Below, piece after piece: positions 33,183 through 41,989 of a stretch of 64,000 nt of DNA (positions are counted from its first letter, which is position 1; every line of letters begins with the position of its first letter). Both the position numbers and the translations under genes were made by a program. Location: contig CBDCLS010000003.1 in the NCBI GenBank assembly GCA_965218775.1, positions 930,001-994,000 on the forward strand. Direction: 5' to 3'. This stretch comes from CAUZIZ01 sp965218775. GTDB taxonomy: Bacteria; Acidobacteriota; UBA6911; RPQK01; JAJDTT01. Below the pieces are notes generated by a model. The model was not told where the DNA came from, ran no database searches, and worked only from the letters and a program-made list of their open reading frames with translations.

Positions 33183-36014
33183 TTATCTCTTATTACCCCC
33201 ACACTCCAACGATACCCCCTTAAGCACCGGAGAGTTCCCCCCATCTGGTGTAGTGAGAACAGCCCGATACTGAAGCCAAGGTGCTGATGCGAGTTGTTTG
33301 GTCAAACTGCGGCCGGACTCCCAGAAATAGGATCCGGCGCCGGAAGGTCCTGTCCATTCCTTATTGCCTAGCTCCTTCTTTGTTTCCGCTCCTCTCACTT
33401 GAAAGCGGACGCGGGTGCCGAGGGGAGTGTCGGCTTCCCAGTGAAGCACGACCTGTGCGGAGGGAGTCTTCGAGACCGGAGGTGAGAGGTATTCTTCCTC
33501 TAGCCGGCGGGTATAGACGTTTCCGGGTTCCAGAATAGTGGACATATGGGTGGCGGTAGTGGGTAACTGGGTTCTACGATCGATACTGTATCCCTGGGCA
33601 CTGCCCCAGTAGATGTAGGCACCGAAGTCGTGCCGTCCATTCACGATGTGGTTGTGGACTACGATCTCCAGGTAGCCATCCCGATTCAGATCCAGAATCT
33701 GAATGCCACACGAGGATTCGGCTGGCAGATCGGTTCTCCGGTTCTCCTGAAAGCTGCCGTCCTCACCACCCCAGTAGATAAAGATCGGAAGCGACCGGTT
33801 CATCCCATCGCTGTAGTTTCCGAATACGAGATCCAGGGACCCGTCTCGATCGAGGTCGCCGATTCCGGTCTCGATGTTGGCGTATGCCGGAAGACGCACC
33901 GGGGCCCGTTCTAGAAAACCCTGTGGAGATCCATAGTAGATGTAGGATTCGGCTCGCCGCGACTTTTGCTCCACGCTGAAGTTGCCGCTGAAGATCAGGT
34001 CGAGCCAGCCGTTACCGTCCAAATCGGCTACCCGAGAGGTACTGGAAGCGTCGGTCTTCAAAAACAGGGGGTCGCGGTCTCCGAATCCTGTAGCGCTGCC
34101 CCAGAGGATGCTGGCGCGACTGCTGATGGAGGCGTTGATCATATCCAGAAAACCGTCCCGATCCAGGTCGGCCAGGGTCGGATGAACGGTCGCCTCGGGT
34201 AGCGGGAACTCTTTTCGGTGCTCAGCATCGAAGCCTTCCGCACTACCCCAGTAGATGACTCCGGAATCATTCTGATCAGGGCGCCGTCTGGAGTAGAGCA
34301 GATCCAGGTAACCGTCGCGGTTCAGGTCTGCCGCCCGGCTCCCCAACAGGGTTCTTCCGGCCTCCAGCCGGGTACGTCGCTTCTCGTCGTAGCCGTCGGG
34401 ACCACCCCAGCAGATCACCGACATGAACACCAGGTCGGGATACCCGTCATCGTTCAGATCCGCATTCGTGACCTGCCCATCTCCCACATTTCTGAGGCCT
34501 GTCATGGAAGCGGCCGAGTAGTGTGCGTGTCGATTTCCCCAGAAGATCAGGGCCGTCTGCGGGTCAGGGTAGGTGCCGCTGAGGTGGTTGAGCAGCGCTA
34601 TATCAGGCTTGCCGTCCCGGTCGACATCGCCTGCGGCCACTGAGAGAGGACCGAACCCCTGGATCTCGGATCGCAAATAGGGGGCGTATCCTTCGGCGCT
34701 GCCCCAGTAGATGTAGGAGGGAACATCGTGACCTTGTTCGTCCTGGTGGTTGGCGAAGACGATGTCCGTTCTACCATCCCCGTTGAAGTCCTCCAGAGCC
34801 AGTCCGACGGCTCCCAGCGTGGGGAGACTGGTGGACTGGTCGCGGACGAATCCTGCTTGCGATCCCCAGAAGACAATCGAGTCCTCTTTGTTACTCGCCA
34901 CTGCCAGATCTACTGCGCCGTCCCCGTTCAGGTCGGCTGCCGCCGCGTCCTGGGCAGCGGATACGGGCAGATCGATGGCGCTATCGAGGGAGGCGTGCTT
35001 CTTCTGCCCCGGCAGAATCAGAGAGCGATCCCCTTCCAGGGCCAGGAAGAGGTCCGCCGCTCGATCTCCGTTCAGATCGAGGGTGCGTAGACCTATGGCG
35101 CCCTCTTGCGTAAGGGTTATCCTCTTTTCGAGCGGGAACTGGCCGGTTTGACCGTAGAAGATAGAGACGGTGGAGGTCTGATCGGGAGGAGCGTTGATGA
35201 AGGCGAGGTCGGAGGAGCCGTCACCATTGAAGTCGCCGGCCGCAACGTCCAGGGCATTGTGTGTCGGAATGGACTCGCGTCGCCCGGGACTGAACCCTTC
35301 GGCTCCGCCCCAGTAGATGTAGGACTCCCGATTGTCCCGGGGACCGAAGCGGGGCTCCCATTCGTAGTCTCCCCGATTGGCAAAGACCAGATCGAGATAG
35401 CCGTCGGCGTTGAGGTCGGCCACATCCAGTCCGTGGGCGAAGAATGTCGACAGCTCTGTGCGCCGACTCTGGCTGAATCCGGGACCGCCCCAGTAGATGT
35501 AGGCGTCCAGCTCATGACTGTAGTTGTGGATGAGATTGACGAAGACCAGATCGAGCCAGCCATCTCGATTCAAGTCGGCTAGACGGCTCCTGCCCCCTCC
35601 CAGGGTCGGGAGCCGTTGGACTTGGTCCTGGGCGTCGAGGATTCCCTCGAACAGGGAAAAACGAGGATGTTCCCGCCACAACGGCGGAAACAGCGAAGCA
35701 AATCCTCCCCGGTCGTTGAAATAGACAAGCGCGTCGGGTGTCTCTGAACGCGAGTTTTCGGCCTGGGTGAACACCAGGTCCGGGAACCCGTCCCGATTCA
35801 GGTCCCAACGATGAATCATCTGCACGTGACCGGCAGCCGAGACGTAGGTGTTTCTGCCGCTGTCGCCAAAGGTCCCCTTCGCGAAGTCCTCAAACCCGGA
35901 ATGACGAATCCAGACCGTGGATCCTGCAGAGAAAAGGTCCTGCTGGAGACCGGAGATTGTTGCCCAGACTGCAACCAAACGAAGTAGCGCGCTGCGCAGG
36001 GAGAGAATTTGCAC
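33183..36014 (-). CDS. Exported FG-GAP/VCBS repeat protein
   Basis: About 943 residues from GTG 36014, chosen for AAAGGAC 5 bases upstream and the hydrophobic signal that follows (SALLRLVAVWATISGLQQD). A TTG 45 bases upstream is an alternative. Most of the protein is a run of more than a dozen blades with D-x-N-x-D-G-x-x-D-L-V-F calcium loops (DLNRDGWLDLVFVN, DFNGDGSSDLAFIN, DVDRDGKPDIALLN, DLDRDGSLDLVFGN), each followed by Y-I-Y-W-G-x-A-x-G, which is typical of integrin-like propellers. It probably forms two seven-bladed propellers. The last 130 residues (HWEADTPLGTRVRFQVRGAE) are a separate beta domain. A surface adhesion or carbohydrate-binding role is inferred. Confidence 0.85.
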   Translation of the reverse strand: MQILSLRSALLRLVAVWATISGLQQDLFSAGSTVWIRHSGFEDFAKGTFGDSGRNTYVSAAGHVQMIHRWDLNRDGFPDLVFTQAENSRSETPDALVYFNDRGGFASLFPPLWREHPRFSLFEGILDAQDQVQRLPTLGGGRSRLADLNRDGWLDLVFVNLIHNYSHELDAYIYWGGPGFSQSRRTELSTFFAHGLDVADLNADGYLDLVFANRGDYEWEPRFGPRDNRESYIYWGGAEGFSPGRRESIPTHNALDVAAGDFNGDGSSDLAFINAPPDQTSTVSIFYGQTGQFPLEKRITLTQEGAIGLRTLDLNGDRAADLFLALEGDRSLILPGQKKHASLDSAIDLPVSAAQDAAAADLNGDGAVDLAVASNKEDSIVFWGSQAGFVRDQSTSLPTLGAVGLALEDFNGDGRTDIVFANHQDEQGHDVPSYIYWGSAEGYAPYLRSEIQGFGPLSVAAGDVDRDGKPDIALLNHLSGTYPDPQTALIFWGNRHAHYSAASMTGLRNVGDGQVTNADLNDDGYPDLVFMSVICWGGPDGYDEKRRTRLEAGRTLLGSRAADLNRDGYLDLLYSRRRPDQNDSGVIYWGSAEGFDAEHRKEFPLPEATVHPTLADLDRDGFLDMINASISSRASILWGSATGFGDRDPLFLKTDASSTSRVADLDGNGWLDLIFSGNFSVEQKSRRAESYIYYGSPQGFLERAPVRLPAYANIETGIGDLDRDGSLDLVFGNYSDGMNRSLPIFIYWGGEDGSFQENRRTDLPAESSCGIQILDLNRDGYLEIVVHNHIVNGRHDFGAYIYWGSAQGYSIDRRTQLPTTATHMSTILEPGNVYTRRLEEEYLSPPVSKTPSAQVVLHWEADTPLGTRVRFQVRGAETKKELGNKEWTGPSGAGSYFWESGRSLTKQLASAPWLQYRAVLTTPDGGNSPVLKGVSLECGGNKR

Positions 36015-36259
36015 TTTTCGTCCTTTCGTTCTGTTTCTCTTACCAAAGCGACCCACCAAAGGCGACGCTTGCCCTGGGGTTCAGTTCAGTCGATCGGTCC
36101 CAGCAACGGGCTGGATCGACCTGAGTGCTCGCTCAAATGGCCTCCCGAGTCACTTTGCTTTTTCCGGCACGGGTGGATAGTATCTCGGCAACATCAATCT
36201 GTTCGTGCCCTTGATTCTAGAGCAGCTTCAAGGCTGGACTGACCGCATGGAGGAGAGAG

Positions 36260-37172
36260 ATGACCAACCGACCCACACCGCGATGGATTCTACCTATTGC
36301 TGCCGCCCTGGTTCTAACAATCACGGCAATTTGTTGGGCTCAGGAAACCATCTTACCGGACGCGCTGGTCTGGCCACAATTCGTAGTTGGAGAGCTTCCC
36401 GACGGAACGACTTACGAGGTTGAGTTTCTGATTGCGAACACCAATCCGGATGAGGATTGGTCCGGCGAGATTCTTCTGGCCGACCAGTTCTTTTTTCCTG
36501 CGGACGACGTCGACATCATAGAGCTCGGTGAAGATGAAGCGCAGGGTTCCAATCTCAGGTTCAAGAAGAGAAAGAAAGCAGTCAAGAGAAAGAAGGCGGA
36601 AGAGGAGCTCCCCGCTGTCTCCGTTAACAACGGAACCCGCAGGTGACAACGCCCTACTGACCGGATTCATGATTCTCAACCCGGACCCACCAGGCGCCCC
36701 CGGCCAGCAGGCCACCAACGATGATCTGGTAACCTCATTCGCGTACGAGGTGAAGAATTCGAACGGCGAGGTGATTGACAGGATCCCCGTGGCCCCAGTA
36801 CGAGGAGCCACTCGCTTTCAAGCTGGCATCGCCCGCGGCCCCGGATTCGATACCGGAGTGGCTGTGGTCGCCCTGCAGGCTGGGACCACCGTCCGGATGA
36901 CGGTGACGCTCGACGACCCCGGATCAGACGGTGTTATCGACAAGACGGCGGATTTCGATGTTTTCGGTCAACAGGCGTTCTTCCCCTGGCAGAAGATCCT
37001 TGACTTACCCGATGAGTACATAGCCGGCCAGGTCAAGCTGGAGGGCCTGGGCGGAAAGGTGATCGCGGTGACGGCCCTGGACGTGGTCTCTCCACCCCGC
37101 GGTGCCTCCGTCCAGATCTCGGGAATTGAAGTAAGACAGGACGACGGACCCTTCTCGCTGCTCGGTGAGTGA
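36260..37172 (+). pseudogene. Exported hypothetical protein, split by one frameshift
   Basis: The first part (36260-36646) has a signal peptide (ILPIAAALVLTITAICWA), then FVVGELPDGTTYEVEFLIAN, a Lys/Arg run near residue 100 and a premature stop after VSVNNGTRR. The second part continues in the +1 frame with EPAGDNALLTGFMILNPDPP and VVALQAGTTVRMTVTLDD to the stop at 37170-37172. Restoring one base near 36631 gives a single product of about 300 residues with an immunoglobulin-like beta pattern. No family was recognised. It may be a decayed gene, a programmed shift, or an assembly error. Confidence 0.65.
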
Positions 37173-37231
37173 GCTGGAGCGTACCGACGCTACGTCCGCT
37201 TACCTCTAGAACAAGGGACTAGAGAAACACC

Positions 37232-38648
37232 GTGCTCTTCCTGCTCTACCTCGTGCTAGCGATCCATCAGGCAGTCGCGCAGCCGCTGCAGGTGGGTTCC
37301 GATAAGCAGGTATTCCTCGACGGACGCTTCATCGAACAGGCCGAGAATGTCTCCCTGGTTGTCAACCGTCCCCGAGTGACCGGGGAGAAGCTGCTCTTCC
37401 AGGAGCATCCCTGGGAGGACTTCTTCATGGGCGGCTATCAGACCGTCCTCCAGGAAGGAGGGCGGATTCGGATGTGGTACGAGGCTGCCGACCGGAGGGG
37501 CATGGATGGAGTGGCCTATGCCTACTCCGATGATGGCGGTGCTACCTGGACCAAGCCCACGCTGGGAATCATTGAGTATCAGGGCTCCCGGGAAAACAAC
37601 CTGGTCCTCACCGGGATTCACGGGATGCATGTTTTCCTCAACCGTCCCGATGCACCCGCAGACCAGCGCTACTGCATGTATGTCGGCGAGCCGAACCGGG
37701 TCTACGTTTCCGACGATGGATTGCACTGGAGGGAACACGGAGAGATTCCCTTTCTGGACAAGGAGAGCAACTCTCGACTCACCCTCGATTCACAGAACGT
37801 TATCTTCTGGGATCGGCGGATCGAAAAGTATGTGGCCTACCCCAGGTTCAACGTAAAGACCGAGCTGGGGACAGCCGGATTCAACCGTAGATTTGGCTAC
37901 GCAGTCAGTGAGACTCTAGGAGACTTCGGCAAGTTCGAGATCGTTCTACAGCGGGACGACCGGGATCCCATCGATTTCGATTTCTATACTACGGCCGTGA
38001 TTCAGTATCCCTTTGCAGCCGACGCCTACTACATGTTCCCCGCGGCCTATCACCACACCCCTCTCCCCGCCCAGCAACGACGGACCGATCGACATCCAGT
38101 TCGCGGCCAGCCGCGACGGTAGGACCTGGCTTCGACCCGATCGGCATCGGATCATCCGGCGAGGATTTGAAGGGGAATGGAATGCCGGAGTTCTCTACGT
38201 TGGTTACGGGGTCTCACGCCAGGGCGATGAACTATCCATTTACTACAAAGGCGGTGACATTACCCACGGGGCCTACCTCGAGAGAGGATATCCAGGTGGA
38301 ACCATCAGCCGAGCTGTCTATCGTCTCGACGGGTTCATGTCTGTGGACGCTCCCTATACTGGAGGAAAGTTCACGACTCCCCCGATCGTCTTCTCCGGCA
38401 ATCACCTGAAGATCAACTTCGATGGCTCAGCAGGCGGCTGGGTGCGCGTCGAGCTCCTGACCCAGGACGGCGAACCGATTCCGGGATTCAGCGGAGAACA
38501 GGCGCGCAGGATGGTTGGAAACACAGTTGCGAAGACGGTCAGCTGGAAGGACAAGCGAGATCTGACCGCCCTACAGGGCAAGCCGATCCGACTACGTTTC
38601 CGGCTGCGGGATGCGAAACTCTTCGCCTTTCAGTTTCGACAGAATTGA
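37232..38648 (+). pseudogene. Five-bladed-propeller family protein, member 4, split by one frameshift
   Basis: Part one (GTG 37232 to 38122) has a signal peptide (MLFLLYLVLAIHQAVA) and the family N-terminus VGSDKQVFLDGRFIEQAENV, EHPWEDFFMGGYQTVL, WTKPTLGIIEYQGSRENN and DAYYMFPAAYHH. The frame then goes out of phase in a C-rich stretch near 38059-38072. Part two, in the +1 frame (to 38648), continues with SNDGPIDIQFAASRDGRTW and ends with the shared C-terminal module (PIPGFSGEQA, VSWKDKRDLTALQGKPIR, DAKLFAFQF). Joined, the length is about 470 residues, normal for the family. The mutation or error is recent, since both halves are otherwise well preserved. Confidence 0.8.
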
Positions 38649-38684
38649 ATCCAAGGCACACCCGTTTATTGGACGAAGTCCAAA

Positions 38685-38758
38685 CAGAGCCGCGAACGAC
38701 TTGACCCGTTGGCAATATGAAGCCAAATTCCGAGGAGAGAGCGGACAGCAGCAGAATC
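38685..38758. repeat. Intergenic repeat family D, copy 1
   Basis: CAGAGCCGCGAACGACTTGA, then GGCAATATGAAGCCAAATTC and CGAGGAGAGAGCGG. Similar in order and sequence to 52428-52500. It follows a plus-strand gene end, as does the other copy. Confidence 0.75.
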
Positions 38759-38835
38759 CTGAGAATTGAGTTCTCCGAGCCTTTGGGCTAAAGTCGGCTT
38801 TTCTCAGCGAGGACCGAGATAGAGGAGAGGACATC

Positions 38836-39888
38836 ATGCTAGAAGAACTTCAAGGCAAGGTTCAGACGGTAACAGGGCCCATCGAACCAGACCAGTTGGG
38901 TGTGACGCTGATTCACGAGCACCTGTACTTCGATCTGACCTGCTATTACCAGGAGCCCCAGGATGGCAAGGGGAAGCGTCTCACCAGGGAGGAATTGACC
39001 CTGGGCAACCTGTTCTGGGTGAAGCAGAACACCATGAGCTCCTGGCCCAACCTCATTTCCGACGATGACGATGTCATCGCTTCGGAAGTGGACATCTACC
39101 GCGACCTGGGAGGGCGGTCCATCGTGGACTGCACCATCAACGGCATCAAACCGAATCCCGCCGGTCTGAAGAGGATGTCCGAACGAACGGGTGCCAACGT
39201 CATCGCCGGCAGCGGCTACTACATCTACCCCTCACATCCGCCCGACATGGACTCCAAAACGATCGAAGACATCGAAGAGGAGATCGTGCGAGACATAACC
39301 GAGGGCACTGACGGCGTCCGCTCCGGGCTCATCGGAGAAATAGGGGCCTCTTGGCCGCTCCATCCCAACGAAGAGAAAACCTTTCGTGCTGCTGCCCGGG
39401 CTCATTTGAGGACGGGGGCGCCAATCTCGATCCATCCCGGCCACGATCATGACTCTCCCCTTTCGATGATCGAGCTGATGAAAGAGGAAGGAGTCGATCC
39501 CAACCGAATCATCATGAGCCACATCGAGAACCGGTACCGTGAAAGCAAGGATTCCTACAGGCGCCTGGCTGACACCGGCTGCATGCTGGGATTCGACACC
39601 TTTGGCCGAGACATGTATTTTGCCGGCGCCGGCCGCCAGCATCCCCCTGACGAGCTAAGAATCGACATCATCTCTGGATTGGTCGCCGATGGTTATGCCA
39701 GCTCTGTCACCGTGGCCCAGGACTGCTGCTTCCAGTGTGATCTGGTTCACTGCGGTGGTTACGGCTACGGTCACATTTTGGAAAACATCATCCCCAGGCT
39801 CAAGAACAGGGGAGTCGGTGACGAGGCGATCCAGGAGATCCTGGTGGAAAACCCGAAGCGAATCCTGCCCTTCAAGGATCCCAGTTAA
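38836..39888 (+). CDS. Phosphotriesterase-family amidohydrolase
   Basis: 350 residues of the PTE/lactonase TIM barrel, no export signal, GGAGAGG before the ATG. Metal ligands in order: H-x-H in LIHEHLYFD (about residues 26-28), a bridging residue that is Glu in LIGEIGASWPL where phosphotriesterase has carboxylated Lys, His in SIHPGHDHD, His in MSHIENRYRE, and the catalytic Asp in VTVAQDCCF. The Glu form is known in the PHP (phosphotriesterase homology protein) branch, so a lactonase or a phosphodiester role is likelier than pesticide-type activity. It stands alone between repeat D and a convergent gene. Confidence 0.88.
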   Translation: MLEELQGKVQTVTGPIEPDQLGVTLIHEHLYFDLTCYYQEPQDGKGKRLTREELTLGNLFWVKQNTMSSWPNLISDDDDVIASEVDIYRDLGGRSIVDCTINGIKPNPAGLKRMSERTGANVIAGSGYYIYPSHPPDMDSKTIEDIEEEIVRDITEGTDGVRSGLIGEIGASWPLHPNEEKTFRAAARAHLRTGAPISIHPGHDHDSPLSMIELMKEEGVDPNRIIMSHIENRYRESKDSYRRLADTGCMLGFDTFGRDMYFAGAGRQHPPDELRIDIISGLVADGYASSVTVAQDCCFQCDLVHCGGYGYGHILENIIPRLKNRGVGDEAIQEILVENPKRILPFKDPS

Positions 39889-39924
39889 CTCCGCGTAGGG
39901 CCTGGAGACCACCGCCACGCCAAC

Positions 39925-41412
39925 CTACTGGAACCGCAGCGAGAACAGGTCTGCGTCCTTCATGATGAATCGCAGCCTGACTGGCTTGCCCGCCAGGCGG
40001 CGCAGTGGTCTGTCGGAGGTGGCTTTGGCGTGGCTTCTGCTCCAGACCACCTGGTGTTCGATCTCGTCTCCCCAGACCAGGGGGGATTCCTCGAGCGCGA
40101 AGCCGGGAATGGGGTTGCCGTCGGCATCCTGGATCTCCAGCCGAATGCTGCCCGCCGCAGACGTAGCGAAGTTCAGCACCAGGTTGTCTCCCTCGAAAGT
40201 GAGCGGCTTGCTGATCCACTCACCCCTCGAGTATCCCGCGTGAAGCGATACGAACCCATCGGTCCGGAGCACCATCCTTTCCATGTAGTTGGAGGGAAAG
40301 GTGTAGTCACGCTGGATAAAGAGAGAGATTTCGTCGGGCTGGAGGGGCAGTAAACCCCAGGCGGGGGTGTTGGTGCGATGGACCCAGTTGCGCACGCCCA
40401 TTCCGGGTCGGATGAAAGCTTCCAGAAAGCGAGTCCAGTGAACGGCGTCACGGCTCGACATGAAGACGGCGTCGGAGCATCCGCTTATGTCCCCCTCGTC
40501 GAAGGGCTTCATGGTCTTCCACGGAAGGAAACGTCGGGGAAAGGCGAGGTAGATGTGGGGAGCCCGGAAGTAGGGCCAGGTCGCATTGGTGTAAAGGTGT
40601 TCCGGAGGAGCTTCGCCGAATTCCCCCCACTGACCCTTTGTCCAGTTCCTGAAATCGGTGGAGAAAGACGTCCTGATGGTACGGACGCCGCTCGCGAAGT
40701 CCCGGTAGACACAGACGTAGCGTTCGTTGACCGTATCCCAGAATGTCAGGTTGGGGGAGTCGAAGGCACCGTCGGTGAGGATAGGCTCCTCCTGCATCTG
40801 CTTCCAGCGGATTCCATCAGGCGAGGTGAAGGCGAATAGCCCACTTCGTCCCTCCCATCGGTCCGGGCCTACCGCTTTGTAACGTTCCTGATCAGGCGCC
40901 GCCGGATTGGTGTCCTTGACGACCATGAAGGACGCTGATCCGGTTCCCATCCAGACGATGTTGTTCTCCTTGGAGCCATCGAATTCGATGAGTCCCAGGT
41001 TGGGCCGGGTCCAATGGACACCGTCCCGACTCTCGGCGTAGCAGGCGGTGTGAGGATGTTCGGGGACGACCACCTCGCCCGGCTTTAGTATTGACTCCAG
41101 CGCGTATCCTGCATGAGAGCTGCCACGGTAGTACATTCGGTAGAGATCGCCATCCTGGAAGACCACGGCTTCACTGCCGCTCGTAACCCCCTCCCAGGGC
41201 TGGTCGAATACCATCACCTTTCCTGCGGACTGGGGAGTGTGGAGCTTCAACTCCAGGCCTTCCATCGAATCGGTGAGGTAATCGTCGACGAATAGCTCCA
41301 GTCTGGAGCCGAGCTCCAGGGTCGAAGTTGAGGGCTCTTCATCGTGATGCTCCAAGGGGGCGGCAGAGACGGAGATCAGGGTCAGGGAGATCAGTGGGAT
41401 CAAGCGTTTCAT
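39925..41412 (-). CDS. Exported five-bladed-propeller family protein, member 5
   Basis: 495 residues with a signal peptide (MKRLIPLISLTLISVSAA). Family marks: SRLELFVDDYLTDSMEGLEL, VFDQPWEGV, LYRMYYRGSSHAG, HWTRPNLGLIEFDGSKENN near residue 145, and VHWTRFLEAFIRPG. The C-terminal module reads PIPGFALEESP, then HQVVWSRSHAKA with a nine-residue insertion relative to the other copies, then LAGKPVRLRFIMKDADLFSL. It keeps the conserved acidic residues of blade one (DD) seen in the GH43-like fold, but catalytic assignment was not attempted. It is convergent with the phosphotriesterase-like gene, 36 bases apart, and lies downstream of the DUF1501 operon on the same strand. Confidence 0.8.
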   Translation of the reverse strand: MKRLIPLISLTLISVSAAPLEHHDEEPSTSTLELGSRLELFVDDYLTDSMEGLELKLHTPQSAGKVMVFDQPWEGVTSGSEAVVFQDGDLYRMYYRGSSHAGYALESILKPGEVVVPEHPHTACYAESRDGVHWTRPNLGLIEFDGSKENNIVWMGTGSASFMVVKDTNPAAPDQERYKAVGPDRWEGRSGLFAFTSPDGIRWKQMQEEPILTDGAFDSPNLTFWDTVNERYVCVYRDFASGVRTIRTSFSTDFRNWTKGQWGEFGEAPPEHLYTNATWPYFRAPHIYLAFPRRFLPWKTMKPFDEGDISGCSDAVFMSSRDAVHWTRFLEAFIRPGMGVRNWVHRTNTPAWGLLPLQPDEISLFIQRDYTFPSNYMERMVLRTDGFVSLHAGYSRGEWISKPLTFEGDNLVLNFATSAAGSIRLEIQDADGNPIPGFALEESPLVWGDEIEHQVVWSRSHAKATSDRPLRRLAGKPVRLRFIMKDADLFSLRFQ

Positions 41413-41449
41413 GTTGTCTAGTTCCTCGGAGTCGATTTAGGAGGCGGCG

Positions 41450-41989
41450 TCAGGGTGTATTGGAGGCATCAGCTATCGAGAGCCGAAACCTCGCCCGGAT
41501 TGGGTCTGGCTGCTGGTTTTGCTGAAACAGGATCCAGATCACGTCGCCCCGCCCATCGGGACGATAGAGGCGCAGCGTGGCGTCCCATCGGCGGGTCTCT
41601 TCCTGATATTGGGGCAGGCCGGTTTTGCTTTTATGGCGCTCGGCGTCGGTGCCTACGGGATTGGAGGTAGAGCGCAGATGGATGGTCCCCACCACCGGAT
41701 ACCCGAGATCTCCCTCTCCTTGGGGACCTTGTTCCAGCTGCCCTACGGTGACGGCTTTCTTGCCCCCGGCTGACACGAAGTGAAGAGAATAGCTCCCGCT
41801 TTCGGCCCTTACTTCCAGGTCAAACGGGCCTTTCTCCAAGCGGCTCCCTTCGGGGGTCTCGAGACTCAGGGGCAAGTGCACTTTGCCCGTGAACGGGGGG
41901 ACGCTCTCGGCTCTTGGGTCCTCGGCCCAAACCGAGGTCAGGAGCAGCAGAAGGGCGCCAAGAGAAACCAGCTCACGCGGGTATCGCAA
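41450..41989 (-). CDS. Exported hypothetical protein of the DUF1501 operon
   Basis: 179 residues with a signal peptide (LVSLGALLLLLTSVWA). The mature part is beta-rich (GKVHLPLSLETPEGSRLE, YSLHFVSAGGKKAVTVGQLE) and ends with RARFRLSIADASNTP. No domain family was recognised. The start overlaps the DUF1501 gene end by 17 bases, so it is co-translated as the third gene of that operon. A guess is an accessory to the cytochrome/DUF1501 complex; there is no direct evidence for that. Confidence 0.6.
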   Translation of the reverse strand: MRYPRELVSLGALLLLLTSVWAEDPRAESVPPFTGKVHLPLSLETPEGSRLEKGPFDLEVRAESGSYSLHFVSAGGKKAVTVGQLEQGPQGEGDLGYPVVGTIHLRSTSNPVGTDAERHKSKTGLPQYQEETRRWDATLRLYRPDGRGDVIWILFQQNQQPDPIRARFRLSIADASNTP

